From contig NZ_JADYUH010000022.1 in the NCBI RefSeq assembly GCF_021531665.1, forward strand, positions 1 through 35,540: 35,540 nt of DNA. Reading direction: 5' to 3'. The DNA comes from Prevotellamassilia timonensis (GTDB lineage: Bacteria; Bacteroidota; Bacteroidia; Bacteroidales; Bacteroidaceae). The translations under genes were made by a program, and so were the position numbers. Positions 7,271 to 15,830 of this stretch are shown piece by piece (the stretch's first letter is position 1; every line of letters starts with the position of its first letter). The notes under the pieces are model-generated. The model worked only from the letters and a program-made list of their open reading frames with translations. It was not told where the DNA came from and made no database searches.

Positions 7271-8578
7271 TCAGAAAGAGATGACGGTGGAGTTCGGTCC
7301 TTCAGCAGTGGCTTCAAGTTCCATGGGAATGGCTCCGCTGGCTCTGGCTTTGATGTCTGCCAAAGTTTCTTTGCTACGTTTGAAGGTCGGAGTGACTTCC
7401 ACAAGAGAAATGATTTCCTCGTTGTCGAGGTCATCCAAGTCAAAGAGGAAGAATTTGGGACGCTTGCGCATGGTTCCTTTTTTCTCGTTGCCATAGTAGT
7501 TGTCGCGTCTTTCTTCATACTCTTCCTGCTTCTCCGCGATTTCTTGTCTGCGTGCTTCAGCCTCAGCGTCGATTCTGCTCTGCACGCCCGGCACGTTGCT
7601 GATGCCAAAGCCGGTGGCAAGGATGGTGATTTTGACTTTCTTTCCGAGCGAAGCATCCACTGAGAGTCCCCATTTGGTCTCCACATCAGCATGGAATTTG
7701 GACATGAATTCGTGGATTTCATTCATTTCTTCCATCATGAGCGTGTCACCTTCTTTTTCAGCGCAGAAGGAGATGGCAAGGAGTACTTTCTTGGAGTTGA
7801 AGATGTCGTTGTTGTTCAGCAACGGAGAATGGAGTGCCGACTCAATGGCTTTGCTGACACGTCCTTCGCCTTCACCGTAGCCGGTGGACATAATGGCGAC
7901 GCCTCCATCCTTGAGGACAGTACCGACATCGCGGAAGTCAAGGTTGATGATGCCGTGCATCGTGATGATTTCGGCGATGGAACGTGCGGCGATGCTCAGC
8001 GTGTTGTCTGCCATTTCAAAGGCGGAAAGGACATTGAGGTCGGGATAGATTTCTCGAAGTCTCTCGTTGTTGATGACCAAGAGTGCATCCACGTGTTTGG
8101 AGACCTCTTCGACGCCGTCGAGTGCCTGGTCAATTTTCTTGATGCCTTCGAAGCGGAAGGGGATGGTCACGATTCCGACGGTGAGGATTCCCATTTTCTT
8201 TGCTTCACGAGCAATGACGGGAGCGGCTCCCGTTCCGGTTCCTCCCCCCATTCCGGCGGTGATGAAGACCATTTTGGTTCCGTCGTCCAGCATTTTGTGA
8301 ATCTCCTCAAGGCTTTCTTCTGCAGCCTCGCGTGCTCGTCCGGGACGGTTTCCTGCTCCGAGTCCTTCTTTTCCGAGTTGGAGTCTTACGGGTACAGGGG
8401 AGTCTGCCAGCGCTTTGCTGTCAGTGTTGCACACCACGAAGTTCACGTCGTGAATTCCTTCGCGATACATGTGGTTCACGGCGTTTCCGCCTCCGCCACC
8501 CACGCCAATGACTTTGATGATGGAAGGAGTGGTGGAAGGAACGCCCATGTCTATCAAAAGTTCTTTATCGTCAGCCAT
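7271..8578 (-). CDS. ftsZ: Cell division GTPase FtsZ
   Basis: About 435 residues. FtsZ is the tubulin-like GTPase that forms the cytoplasmic Z ring. The N-terminal VIGVGGGGGNAVNHM, the tubulin signature GGGTGTGAAP near residues 111-120 and the T7-loop region NLDFRDV are all visible. The C-terminal linker is Glu/Arg-rich (RRQEIAEKQEEYEERRDNYY) and the tail ends NSTVISF; I do not see the usual short DIPxFLR-type peptide, though Bacteroidetes tails vary. I choose the ATG at 8578 (MADDKELL). An in-frame TTG at 8587 would overlap the ftsA stop and adds only three residues. The gap from the ftsA stop is 5 bases, so translation is probably coupled to ftsA. Confidence 0.97.
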   Translation of the reverse strand: MADDKELLIDMGVPSTTPSIIKVIGVGGGGGNAVNHMYREGIHDVNFVVCNTDSKALADSPVPVRLQLGKEGLGAGNRPGRAREAAEESLEEIHKMLDDGTKMVFITAGMGGGTGTGAAPVIAREAKKMGILTVGIVTIPFRFEGIKKIDQALDGVEEVSKHVDALLVINNERLREIYPDLNVLSAFEMADNTLSIAARSIAEIITMHGIINLDFRDVGTVLKDGGVAIMSTGYGEGEGRVSKAIESALHSPLLNNNDIFNSKKVLLAISFCAEKEGDTLMMEEMNEIHEFMSKFHADVETKWGLSVDASLGKKVKITILATGFGISNVPGVQSRIDAEAEARRQEIAEKQEEYEERRDNYYGNEKKGTMRKRPKFFLFDLDDLDNEEIISLVEVTPTFKRSKETLADIKARASGAIPMELEATAEGPNSTVISF

Positions 8579-8583
8579 ATCTT

Positions 8584-10017
8584 TCAAGCGTCTTCGTTAG
8601 TAAGTCCGTCAAAGAATTTTTTTACTTTACCCCAGCGATCGCGCCAGCGTTTTGCATTTTCTTCTTTTTCTTTTCTTTTTTCTTCTTCAGCAGCGAGTCT
8701 TGCCTCTTCGGCAGCCCTTGCTTCTTCTTCCTCGCGTGCTTTTGCCTCTGCCTCTTCTTTTGCTTTTGCTTCGGCTTCGGCAGCAGCGAGACGTTCAGCT
8801 TCGTTCTCTACAGGTTTCGGGTCTTGGTATTCCTCAAATATCTGTTGCAGGGGTTGACCGAGTTCTCCTCCGCAGCAGTTTGTTTCTCCCTTATCGAGAA
8901 TGGCGAGTGCGGCGTTGCAATCTCCCTCTTTGTTGAAGCGCGGATATTCCGGCGAGCGCAGACCGATTCGGAGGTTTCTGACAAAACGAATCTTTTCGAA
9001 GCCGGTGTCGCGGAGAAGAGCTTTGTCAAGGTCTCTCATGTTGGAAGCACCGCCGGTGATGACAAGTCCGCCGATGAGTTGCGACTTCTCATACTTTGAG
9101 AGTTTGATTTGGTTGTTGATGTTTTGGACAATCTCTTCCATTCTTGCTTCGACAAGTCCGCTGAACTCTTCGTAGCTCACGGTTCGTCCGTCTCTGAGTG
9201 CGATGGGCGCCATTCCTTCGATGGTTTCTTGGAAGGCGGAGCCATATTTCAGTTTGAGTTCTTCAGCTTCGTCATCTTCAATTTGGAGCGACATGATGTC
9301 TTTGTTAACGTTGGCTCCGCCGAGGGGAATGACAGCGAGATGTCGGAGGATGTTGTTTTTGAAGACAGCAACAGAAGTGGTTTCGGAGCCCATATCGACG
9401 AAAACGCAGCCGGAACGTCTTTCAGCTTCTGAGAGCATGGCGTCGGCGAGTGCGAGACAGGTGATGGGCATGTCCGCGATGTTGATTCCGGCGTTGCGGA
9501 AACAACTTTTGATTTCCTCTTTCACCGAGGTGTTGGCAACGATGTTGAGGAAGCGGCATTCAATGCTTTCAGCAAGGATGCCTACGGGGTCTATTTGGCT
9601 TTGTGTTCCGAGTCTGTACTCTTGCGGAACGGCTTCAAGGATATCTCTTTCGGTGGATGCGGAGATTCTGTTCTCATCTGCCATTCTGTCCACCATTTCC
9701 TGAGTGATTTCGATTTTCGAGTCAAAATCTTTGATGACGGGATTTGCGACTGTGTGCATTCCCATTCCTCCGATGCCCACATAGACTCTGCTCACGGTCT
9801 TCTGGAGTTTTTGTTCCAGTTTCTCCTTCATGTTGATGAGGCACTGCGTCATTTTGTTGACATTGTTGATTCTGCCTTTTCTGATGAAGGAGGTGGAAGG
9901 TTCTTGGGCAAAGGCAAGAATGTGGATGGCTCCGTCGGGTTGTTTTCTGCCGGCAACTCCGGTCACCTTGGATGACCCGAGTTCGATTGCCACGATGAAG
10001 TTGTCTTCTGCTGCCAT
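8584..10017 (-). CDS. ftsA: Cell division protein FtsA
   Basis: 477 residues. FtsA is an actin-fold ATPase that anchors FtsZ filaments to the membrane. The phosphate-1 region IVAIELGSSKVTGVAG is at residues 8-23, the SHS2-like subdomain follows (VYVGIGGMGMHTV), and phosphate 2 has VFVDMGSETTSVAVF. Residues 413-457 are a low-complexity Ala/Glu/Lys/Arg stretch (AEAEAKAKEEAEAKAREEEE and onward) predicted to be a charged helix. It is followed by an amphipathic segment RWGKVKKFFDGL near 461-472 that fits the membrane-targeting helix. The alternating linker is longer than in enteric FtsA (about 420 residues). An inverted-repeat element lies in the 109 bases between ftsQ and ftsA. Confidence 0.95.
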   Translation of the reverse strand: MAAEDNFIVAIELGSSKVTGVAGRKQPDGAIHILAFAQEPSTSFIRKGRINNVNKMTQCLINMKEKLEQKLQKTVSRVYVGIGGMGMHTVANPVIKDFDSKIEITQEMVDRMADENRISASTERDILEAVPQEYRLGTQSQIDPVGILAESIECRFLNIVANTSVKEEIKSCFRNAGINIADMPITCLALADAMLSEAERRSGCVFVDMGSETTSVAVFKNNILRHLAVIPLGGANVNKDIMSLQIEDDEAEELKLKYGSAFQETIEGMAPIALRDGRTVSYEEFSGLVEARMEEIVQNINNQIKLSKYEKSQLIGGLVITGGASNMRDLDKALLRDTGFEKIRFVRNLRIGLRSPEYPRFNKEGDCNAALAILDKGETNCCGGELGQPLQQIFEEYQDPKPVENEAERLAAAEAEAKAKEEAEAKAREEEEARAAEEARLAAEEEKRKEKEENAKRWRDRWGKVKKFFDGLTNEDA

Positions 10018-10051
10018 GCTATGAGTTTTTTTGAATTGCTGTTATTTCTAT

Positions 10052-10124
10052 GGGTGTTCTATAAATTACAGGATAAGGAATGTTCAAAAGAAAGTGTTTA
10101 CTCAACCTAATTCTTAGAACACCC
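10052..10124. repeat. Short inverted-repeat element, copy 1 (between ftsQ and ftsA)
   Basis: A 73-bp element with terminal inverted repeats GGGTGTTCTATAAATTA (10052-10068) and TAATTCTTAGAACACCC (10108-10124), 15 of 17 positions complementary. The internal part GGATAAGGAATGTTCAAAAG and AAAGTGTTTACTCAACC matches other copies at 28246 and 33602. It ends 2 bases short of the ftsQ stop codon (10127) and fills most of the ftsQ-ftsA gap. It encodes no protein. It looks like a MITE or REP-type intergenic element; the mobilising enzyme is not in the window. Confidence 0.85.
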
Positions 10125-10126
10125 CT

Positions 10127-10861
10127 CTACTTGTGATGTTTTTTTCCGACAACCTGACTGGTGTTTTCGACTGAGATTTCGGCGTATTTGTTCCAACCGA
10201 CGTCGGGAAGCACTTTTTGATAGAAAGTATAGAGGTTGCGGAATTTCGTTTCAAGGCTGTCGGTCGTTCCGAAGTGAATGATGTGACCTCCGACTCGCGG
10301 AACGAGTTGCACGTGGTGGTTCGGCTCCACGAAGACCTGCTCAATCTGGTCTTCCCAGAAGGGATTGTTTTTGATGTAAGTGCCAAGTGCGAGGAGTCGG
10401 GTCTGTGCGAAGCGTTTGTCAATCTTCCCGGTGGCGACGACAAGGTCAGCCACGTACCCCTGAGGCTGCATGGTGTGCCCGTGGGAGTCAATATAGTAGT
10501 TCTCTCCGTTGTCGGCGAGGATTCTCATCACAGGCAAGCGTTGTTCAATGAGGATGTTGAGAACTCCGTTCGGTGACTTGTAGCATTGCGCACTTTCAAT
10601 GAAACTGTTTTTGAGCAAGAGTTTTTCAATTTCCAGTCCGTTGATGCGGCTCATGGTTTGCCCGATGGGATAGGCTCCGGACTTTCTCAGAATGCGTTCA
10701 GCCTCATCGGTGGTGATGAAACCGGCATGGGCACTGTCTGCAATGACAAAGTTCACTTTTCGGCAGGCGGTCATGTCTTCATTGCCGGAAAAGGCGGTGA
10801 AGGCAAAGACGAGATAGACCATCACGCCAAAAAGCAGGAGGAGTTTGAACAGGGTTTTCAT
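10127..10861 (-). CDS. ftsQ: Cell division protein FtsQ
   Basis: 244 residues. One membrane segment at residues 4-22 (LFKLLLLFGVMVYLVFAF), short cytoplasmic start, then a periplasmic part with a POTRA-like region (VNFVIADSAHAGFITTDEAE and GLEIEKLLLKNSFIESAQ) and the FtsQ beta domain (VLNILIEQRLPVMRIL, YYIDSHGHTM, IEQVFVEPN). FtsQ links early and late divisome proteins and scaffolds FtsL/FtsB. The assignment rests on position between murC and ftsA as well as these segments; sequence conservation in FtsQ is low. The tail is basic (GKKHHK). The start ATG at 10861 follows a 150-base spacer with repeated AAGGAGTA words, none correctly spaced to serve as its ribosome site. Confidence 0.9.
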   Translation of the reverse strand: MKTLFKLLLLFGVMVYLVFAFTAFSGNEDMTACRKVNFVIADSAHAGFITTDEAERILRKSGAYPIGQTMSRINGLEIEKLLLKNSFIESAQCYKSPNGVLNILIEQRLPVMRILADNGENYYIDSHGHTMQPQGYVADLVVATGKIDKRFAQTRLLALGTYIKNNPFWEDQIEQVFVEPNHHVQLVPRVGGHIIHFGTTDSLETKFRNLYTFYQKVLPDVGWNKYAEISVENTSQVVGKKHHK

Positions 10862-10917
10862 GTGCGGCGAACTGAATCGTTCTTTCTTAACAGTTTGTCG
10901 GAGCGGGCTCTTGCTTG

Positions 10918-11003
10918 GTACTCCTTAATTTTTAATTACTCCTTATTATATATACGTGCGCGGGAGAGAGAACTACCCTACTCCTTATTTATATATACGC
11001 ACG
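10918..11003 (-). repeat. Repeated TATATA-TAAGGAGTA words in the murC-ftsQ spacer
   Basis: On the minus strand the spacer reads CGTGCG-TATATATAAATAAGGAGTA, then GCACG-TATATATAATAAGGAGTA, then AATTAAAAATTAAGGAGTA: three direct repeats of an A+T run plus AAGGAGTA. The same word (TATATATAAGGAGTA) serves as the ribosome site before sufD (20425-20439) and a related copy is antisense at 30550-30563. The copies here end about 57 bases before the ftsQ start. Function is unknown. Confidence 0.65.
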
Positions 11004-11010
11004 CACGGAT

Positions 11011-12381
11011 TCATTTTTTGCTCAGGATTTCCTTGAGTTGAGGAACGAAGTTGTCGGCGTCTCCGGCACCGAGCACCATCAGCACGTCGAAGTCTTCTTT
11101 TTCAACGAGAGCAGGGAGCTCTTCTTTTTTGATGAGTCGCTTAGGAATGCCCGGTTTGATTTCATCAAGGATGAGTTGGCTCGTCACGCCCGGAATGGGT
11201 AATTCTCTCGCAGGATAGATTTCCGTCAGAATCACTTCGTCAAGCAAGGAGAGGCTAGCGGCGAAGTCTTTGAAGAAGTCGCGTGTGCGGGTGTAGAGGT
11301 GCGGTTGGAAGATGCCGGTGATGCGGCGCCCGTTGAAGACTTCTCGGATGGAGCGTATGCTTTGTTCGAGTTCCGCAGGATGGTGGGCATAGTCTGAGAG
11401 AAGGACGTGGCGTTCGTCTTTGAGTGCGAAGTCAAATCTTCTGACCACGCCTCCGAAGCTCTTCATTGCCTTTCGGATTTCGTCGGCTTCTGCTCCAGCG
11501 AGTTGAGCGAGCGCCATGGCGGCGATTCCGTTTTCGATGTTGATGCTGACGGGGACTCCGAGTTCCACCTCGGGGATGTTCCCCAGCGGGGAGATGAAGT
11601 CGAAGAGGATTCTACCTCCTCCGATGCGGATGTTCTCTGCGTGGAAGTCGCCTTCTGTGCGAGCATAGTCATAGCGAGTGACGCCTTCCTGCAGTCTTTC
11701 CTTCATTTTCAGTCCGCGGTGCACAATGAGCGCTCCGCCGGGCTGAATGAGGGAGGTGTAGTGTGCGAAACTTTCGAGATAGGCTTCCTCCGTGCCGTAG
11801 ATGTCGAGGTGGTCGGCGTCCGTGGCGGTGATGACGGTGGCAAAGGGTCGGAGATGATGGAAGGAGCGGTCAAACTCGTCAGCTTCTATCACGACGAAGG
11901 GACTTTCTTTGGAAAGGAGATAGTTCGTTCCGTAGTTCTTTACAATGCCTCCGAGGAAGGCGTTGCAGCCCACGTGGCTTTCGTGCAGGAGGTGGGCAGT
12001 CATTGACGAGGTGGTTGTCTTTCCGTGAGTTCCGGCGACACAGAGCCCCTTCATCTGTTTGGTGAGCATTCCAAGGACCTCGGCGCGTTTCTTGATTTCA
12101 AAACCTCCTTCTCTGAAGAAGGCAAGTTCGCGGTGGTCGGCAGGAATGGCAGGTGTGAAGACCACGAGGGTGGTCTCGGGACGGCGGCAGGCATCGGGGA
12201 TGAGAGCGGGATCGTCTTCAAAGTGGAGCATCGCGCCTTCCTTCTCCAGTTCTGCGGTGAGCGGTGTCGGGGTGCGGTCGTAGCCTGCCACGCAAAGTCC
12301 TTGCGAAAGGAAATAGCGCACAAGTGCGCTCATGCCTATTCCTCCTGCCCCTACGAAATATATGGATTGAATGCCTTGCAT
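11011..12381 (-). CDS. murC: UDP-N-acetylmuramate--L-alanine ligase MurC
   Basis: 456 residues, the usual MurC size. It adds L-Ala to UDP-MurNAc, ATP-dependent, in the cytoplasm. The UDP-binding loop FVGAGGIGMSAL is at residues 9-20, the ATP loop GTHGKTTT at 117-124, the central-domain IEADEFDRSF region near 170, and the C-terminal domain has DYAHHPAE and FQPHLYTRT, which separate MurC from MurD/E/F. It lies between murG and ftsQ, the usual order. The 69-base gap after murG includes no terminator. Everything needed for activity appears intact. Confidence 0.96.
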   Translation of the reverse strand: MQGIQSIYFVGAGGIGMSALVRYFLSQGLCVAGYDRTPTPLTAELEKEGAMLHFEDDPALIPDACRRPETTLVVFTPAIPADHRELAFFREGGFEIKKRAEVLGMLTKQMKGLCVAGTHGKTTTSSMTAHLLHESHVGCNAFLGGIVKNYGTNYLLSKESPFVVIEADEFDRSFHHLRPFATVITATDADHLDIYGTEEAYLESFAHYTSLIQPGGALIVHRGLKMKERLQEGVTRYDYARTEGDFHAENIRIGGGRILFDFISPLGNIPEVELGVPVSINIENGIAAMALAQLAGAEADEIRKAMKSFGGVVRRFDFALKDERHVLLSDYAHHPAELEQSIRSIREVFNGRRITGIFQPHLYTRTRDFFKDFAASLSLLDEVILTEIYPARELPIPGVTSQLILDEIKPGIPKRLIKKEELPALVEKEDFDVLMVLGAGDADNFVPQLKEILSKK

Positions 12382-12450
12382 TTTTCTATCACGTGAAATA
12401 TGGGTTCTTCTGTTTTTTTGGTTTTATGCTCCGCTTTGACTTCTTTCGCG

Positions 12451-13569
12451 TCATCTTTGTTTTTCAGCGAGCGCAATGACGACATCAGCGATGTCGGATG
12501 CTGCGTTGGGTTTCGCCCATTTGCAGATTTGTCGGCTAAGGTCTTCAAGTCGCAACACGTCTGTCACGGTGTTCACTGCCAGCGGCAGCAAGGCGCGGCG
12601 TGCGTCGGCATCGGTGACCATGAGTGCGGCACTTTTCTGCACGAGTGCCAAAGCGTTTTTCGTCTGGTGGTCTTCTGCCACATTGGGCGAAGGCACGAGA
12701 ATCACGGGTTTGCCGAGAAGACAAAACTCCGAAATGCTGCCCGCTCCGGCGCGAGAGATGACGAGGTCGGCAGCGGAGTAGGCGGCAGCCATGTCTGAAA
12801 TGAAGTCTTTGACAAGCAGGTTGTCGGGACATCCTCGGCGTTGCAGTTCGGCGTTGATTTCATCGCTGTAGTATTTTCCGGTTTGCCAGATGAACTGCAC
12901 ATCGTTCTGTTGTTTGATGAGAGTGAGGTGTCCGAGCACGCTTTCGTTGATGGTTCTTGCACCCAGAGAGCCTCCGATGATGAGGACGGTTTTCTTTCGC
13001 GGCACGAGTCCGAAACTTTTCACCGCGTCTTCTCTGGCGGGTGCGCTTTGGAGCAGGTTCTGTCGAACCGGATTTCCGGTAAGGAGAATCTTGTCAGCAG
13101 GGAAGAAGCGTTCCATTCCTTCGTAGGCGACGCAGATTCGCGAAGCGTGTTTGGCGAGCAGTTTGTTGGTGACGCCGGCATAGGAGTTCTGTTCCTGCAA
13201 CACGGTCGGAATGTGCATGGACTCTGCGACATTGAGTGTGGGTCCGCTGGCATAGCCTCCAACCCCGACGGCAACCTGCGGTCGGAAATCTTTGACGATG
13301 CGGCGGGCGAGCCTACGACTTTTGAGAATTTTGAAAAGCACGGGCACGTTCTTCAACAGGTTCTTGCGGTCAAAACCTGCGATGGGAAGTCCCTTGATTT
13401 CGTAACCCGCAGCCGGAACGCGCTGCATTTCCATGCGTCCTTCCGCACCGACGAAAAGGATTTTTGCATCGGGGCGTTTGGCTTTGATTTCGTTGGCTAT
13501 GGAGACGGCGGGAAAGATGTGACCACCGGTTCCGCCGCCGCTGATGATGATTCTTAACTCTTGATTCAT
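12451..13569 (-). CDS. murG: Lipid II synthase MurG (UDP-GlcNAc transferase)
   Basis: 372 residues. MurG transfers GlcNAc to lipid I to make lipid II on the inner face of the membrane. The first glycine loop GGGTGGHIFPA is at 11-21, GVGGYASGP at 102-110 is the second, and the donor site shows RAGAGSISE at 273-281 and HQTKNA at 301-306. It is the first gene of the murG-murC-ftsQ-ftsA-ftsZ-yqeY block on this strand. In most bacteria ftsW (and murD) precede murG, but upstream here is a LOG-family gene with a 144-base spacer. The start at 13569 lies 23 bases after a Bacteroides-type -7 box. Confidence 0.96.
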   Translation of the reverse strand: MNQELRIIISGGGTGGHIFPAVSIANEIKAKRPDAKILFVGAEGRMEMQRVPAAGYEIKGLPIAGFDRKNLLKNVPVLFKILKSRRLARRIVKDFRPQVAVGVGGYASGPTLNVAESMHIPTVLQEQNSYAGVTNKLLAKHASRICVAYEGMERFFPADKILLTGNPVRQNLLQSAPAREDAVKSFGLVPRKKTVLIIGGSLGARTINESVLGHLTLIKQQNDVQFIWQTGKYYSDEINAELQRRGCPDNLLVKDFISDMAAAYSAADLVISRAGAGSISEFCLLGKPVILVPSPNVAEDHQTKNALALVQKSAALMVTDADARRALLPLAVNTVTDVLRLEDLSRQICKWAKPNAASDIADVVIALAEKQR

Positions 13570-13592
13570 GAGCGTATTTAGGTGTACAAGCG

Positions 13593-13600
13593 CAAAATTA
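13593..13600 (-). promoter_or_regulatory. Possible -7 box for the murG-ftsZ block
   Basis: On the minus strand 13600-13593 reads TAATTTTG, matching the Bacteroides -7 consensus TAnnTTTG, and lies 23 bases before the murG start. I do not see a TTG or TTTG at the -33 distance, so the call is tentative. The rest of the 144-base spacer shows no terminator. Confidence 0.45.
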
Positions 13601-13713
13601 CTAAGTTTTTGCGAATTGACGTTATCGCGCTTTCAATTCGGCGAAAACTTTTTCAAAACATGTGAATTTTGTCATGTTCGGAACGCATCATGAAGTGGAA
13701 GCAGCTCAAGGGT

Positions 13714-14253
13714 TCATTCGTCGAGGATGGTGCGAAGGGCGTCGATGTCAGTGACCACGCGATAGTAGTCAGCAGGTTTACCGACAATCAGTCCGAGTTC
13801 GAAAAGACGGTCAAGGGCGGAGAGAATGCCGTCCCAACATCCATCGACATTGTAGAAGACCAGGGGCTGACGGGCGATGCCTATGCCGGCATTAGCCATG
13901 ACGGTGAAGGCTTCGTCCAACGTACCGATGCCGCCGGGCAGAGCGACGAGGATGTCGCTCTCGCGGTTCATCATGGTTTTGCGGTCGCCGAGATCCACGC
14001 AGCGAAAGGTGACGTCGATGAGGTCGCTGACGAGGTCGCGCTCCACAAGAATGTCGGGCACCATGCCATAGACTCTGCCGCCGCTATCCTTGACGCTCTT
14101 CGCCAGCACCTCCATCAGTCCTTTGCGGGCACCGCCATAGACGAGCGTACGCCCCGTAGAGCCAATGAGTTCACCGACTTCCCGAGCGGCGCGGGTGAAA
14201 CTCGCGGGCAGGTCTTCGCGGGCAGAGAGATAAACTCCTATTTTCTGATACAT
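13714..14253 (-). CDS. LOG-family nucleotide hydrolase (TIGR00730 type)
   Basis: 179 residues, typical for the family. The Rossmann-fold segment YGGARKGLM at residues 39-47 (usually GGGxxGLM), RKTMM at 91-95 and the hallmark PGGIGTLDE at 106-114 are present. Members cleave the N-glycosidic bond of nucleoside 5'-monophosphates (cytokinin riboside monophosphate phosphoribohydrolase activity; some act on AMP or other NMPs). The natural substrate in Bacteroidetes is unclear. It is last of a minus-strand set: hemolysin III-type protein, RidA, this gene, with 37 bases between ridA and it. A metabolite-repair role beside RidA is a reasonable guess. Confidence 0.9.
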   Translation of the reverse strand: MYQKIGVYLSAREDLPASFTRAAREVGELIGSTGRTLVYGGARKGLMEVLAKSVKDSGGRVYGMVPDILVERDLVSDLIDVTFRCVDLGDRKTMMNRESDILVALPGGIGTLDEAFTVMANAGIGIARQPLVFYNVDGCWDGILSALDRLFELGLIVGKPADYYRVVTDIDALRTILDE

Positions 14254-14290
14254 AACTCAATTGAAAGACTCAGTTCTGTTTGTGATGCTC

Positions 14291-14668
14291 TCATTTCACC
14301 GCCACACATTCAATTTCAACGCTTGCGCCTTTCGGCAGCGTCTTCACCGCCACGGCGGAGCGAGCGGGGAAGGGAGCGGCGAAGAACTCGGCATAGACTT
14401 CGTTCATACCGGCAAAATCGTTCATGTCGGCGAGGAAAACGGTGGTTTTGACGACGTGAGCCATGCTGAGTCCGACACTCTCAAGAATGTGCTGAACGTT
14501 GAGGAGCGACTGGCGGGTGAGGTCGCGAATGTCGCCCTCGGCGAACTGTCCGGTGGCGGGGTCAATGGGAAGTTGCCCGGAGACATAGACCGTGTCGCCG
14601 GCTTGGATGGCTTGGCTGTAAGGACCGATGGCAGCGGGTGCCAGGGTGGTTTGAACGGGTTGTTTCAT
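14291..14668 (-). CDS. ridA: RidA-family enamine/imine deaminase
   Basis: 125 residues, standard RidA length. It hydrolyses reactive 2-aminoacrylate and similar enamines released by PLP enzymes, giving ketoacids and ammonia. Visible family features: AIGPYSQAI with Tyr17, VSGQLP around 29-34, the catalytic-site Arg in FPARSAV (Arg103) and the ending VEIECVAVK with Glu118/Glu120. These all place it in the active RidA subgroup rather than the Rid1-7 variants lacking the Arg. It is 66 bases after the hemolysin III-type gene and probably co-transcribed. Confidence 0.93.
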   Translation of the reverse strand: MKQPVQTTLAPAAIGPYSQAIQAGDTVYVSGQLPIDPATGQFAEGDIRDLTRQSLLNVQHILESVGLSMAHVVKTTVFLADMNDFAGMNEVYAEFFAAPFPARSAVAVKTLPKGASVEIECVAVK

Positions 14669-14734
14669 ATTCTTATGTTGGTTTAGAGTGAATGATACGT
14701 TTACGCGCTCGCCGATGGCGGCTTTCTCTGCGTC

Positions 14735-15403
14735 TCATGCCTCCAGAATCCAGAGGATGGCGAGCCAGTGGGCGACACTGCCGAGGAGGACGAAGATGTG
14801 CCAAATGCCGTGGAAGAAGCGGCGGGAGTCGTGGGCGAAGAAGTAGGTTCCGGAAGTGTAGAACAGCCCCTCTGCGAGGATGGCGCAAAGGGCGGAGGTC
14901 GGGATGGAGCGACAGACCGGCTCAGCGATGAAAACGAACGCCCAGCCCATGACAAGATAGATCAAAAGGGAAAGACGCGGCCAACGGTCAATGGCTGTAA
15001 TCTTATAGACCGCGCCGCCGAGTGCCACTCCCCAAAGGACGCCGAAGACGAGCCAGCCTGCCCAGCCGCCGACCACGCCGATGCAGACGGGGGTATAGGA
15101 GGCGGCAATCATGACGTAAATGCTGATGTGGTCAAAGATGCGGAGGCGCCGCTTTGCCTTGCCGGGCAGCCACCAGTGATAGAGCGTGCTGGCAGCATAC
15201 ATCACCAACATTCCACACGTGAAGAAGGTCACTCCCAAGGCGTTCTGCCAGTCGCTGTCATAGCCGAGTTTCAGGATGAACCAAGCGGCAGAGAGGGTGA
15301 AGAGAACGCCCGCCAGATGGGTGAACGTGTTGAAAAGTTCTTCGGGCGAACGTCGCAGAAAGTCAAGTCGGAAGCGGCGAACAAGACGATGGGAAGATGT
15401 CAT
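14735..15403 (-). CDS. Hemolysin III-family (PAQR-like) membrane protein
   Basis: 222 residues from the ATG at 15403 (MTSSHRLVRRF). Seven membrane segments can be followed. Conserved features of the HlyIII/PAQR family are present: EELFNTFTHLAGVLF with its His, STLYHWW after the second segment, and the closing HGIWHIFVLLGSVAHWLAI, whose His residues match the metal-site histidines. Members are integral membrane proteins; some are proposed hydrolases, and the haemolysin name comes from one Bacillus protein. An in-frame ATG at 15712 would add 103 residues that are Arg/Cys-rich and unlike the family, so I reject it. It heads the set with ridA and the LOG gene. Confidence 0.88.
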   Translation of the reverse strand: MTSSHRLVRRFRLDFLRRSPEELFNTFTHLAGVLFTLSAAWFILKLGYDSDWQNALGVTFFTCGMLVMYAASTLYHWWLPGKAKRRLRIFDHISIYVMIAASYTPVCIGVVGGWAGWLVFGVLWGVALGGAVYKITAIDRWPRLSLLIYLVMGWAFVFIAEPVCRSIPTSALCAILAEGLFYTSGTYFFAHDSRRFFHGIWHIFVLLGSVAHWLAILWILEA

Positions 15404-15763
15404 GTAAAGCAGATTTGATGGTTGGTTTGCGAAGCAGATCCAAACGAGTGTGGCGTTTGTCACGATTCCCACGGCTCTGGAGCAAGATGGACGCATCGCG
15501 GCGGCGAAGTTAGCAAGAGTTTGAAGAATATCATTGCTGTCCTGCAAAAGTTTGGCGATTGAGGATGGCTGTGTGCTGAAAAAGCCGTGTTCGCAGACGG
15601 CGCGGCGTCGCTCCTGCTCGCCGATTTGTCGCTCTCCCCTCCTTCCCGTTGGCTTTCGCTGCAGGAGCGTAAACCAACGCGGTCTTAGAAAAGAGCGACA
15701 AATCCTCAGCAAAAATCGTTTCCACGGTTCTTAGAGTTCGGTGTGTTTACCGGACAGCCATGG
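15404..15763. other. Gene-free spacer upstream of the hemolysin III-type gene
   Basis: About 360 bases between the terminator of the secreted-protein gene and the start of the hemolysin III-type gene. The minus-strand frame stays open here but its product has no family likeness. A TAACTTCG sequence near 15510 partly resembles a -7 box, but there is no matching -33 element. I see nothing else I can support. Confidence 0.5.
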
Positions 15764-15798
15764 AAAAGACGCGCCTCAGCGAGATGCCGAGACGCGTC
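15764..15798 (-). terminator. Rho-independent terminator of the secreted-protein gene
   Basis: Read on the minus strand, GACGCGTCTC (15798-15789) pairs with GAGGCGCGTC (15777-15768), ten pairs with one U-G, followed by TTTT (15767-15764). It lies 33 bases after the stop of the 1168-residue gene. Confidence 0.8.
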
Positions 15799-15830
15799 CG
15801 AGTTGAATTTCAGTGAATGTTCAAAGTCGT

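Noticed and set aside
7691-8857. Long plus-strand open frame (388 codons) opposite ftsZ and ftsA
   Set aside because: It mirrors the codon use of the real genes; the product has no domain.
15404-15712. N-terminal extension of the hemolysin III-type gene
   Set aside because: The extra 103 residues are Arg/Cys-rich, unlike the family, and the internal ATG at 15403 gives the expected length.
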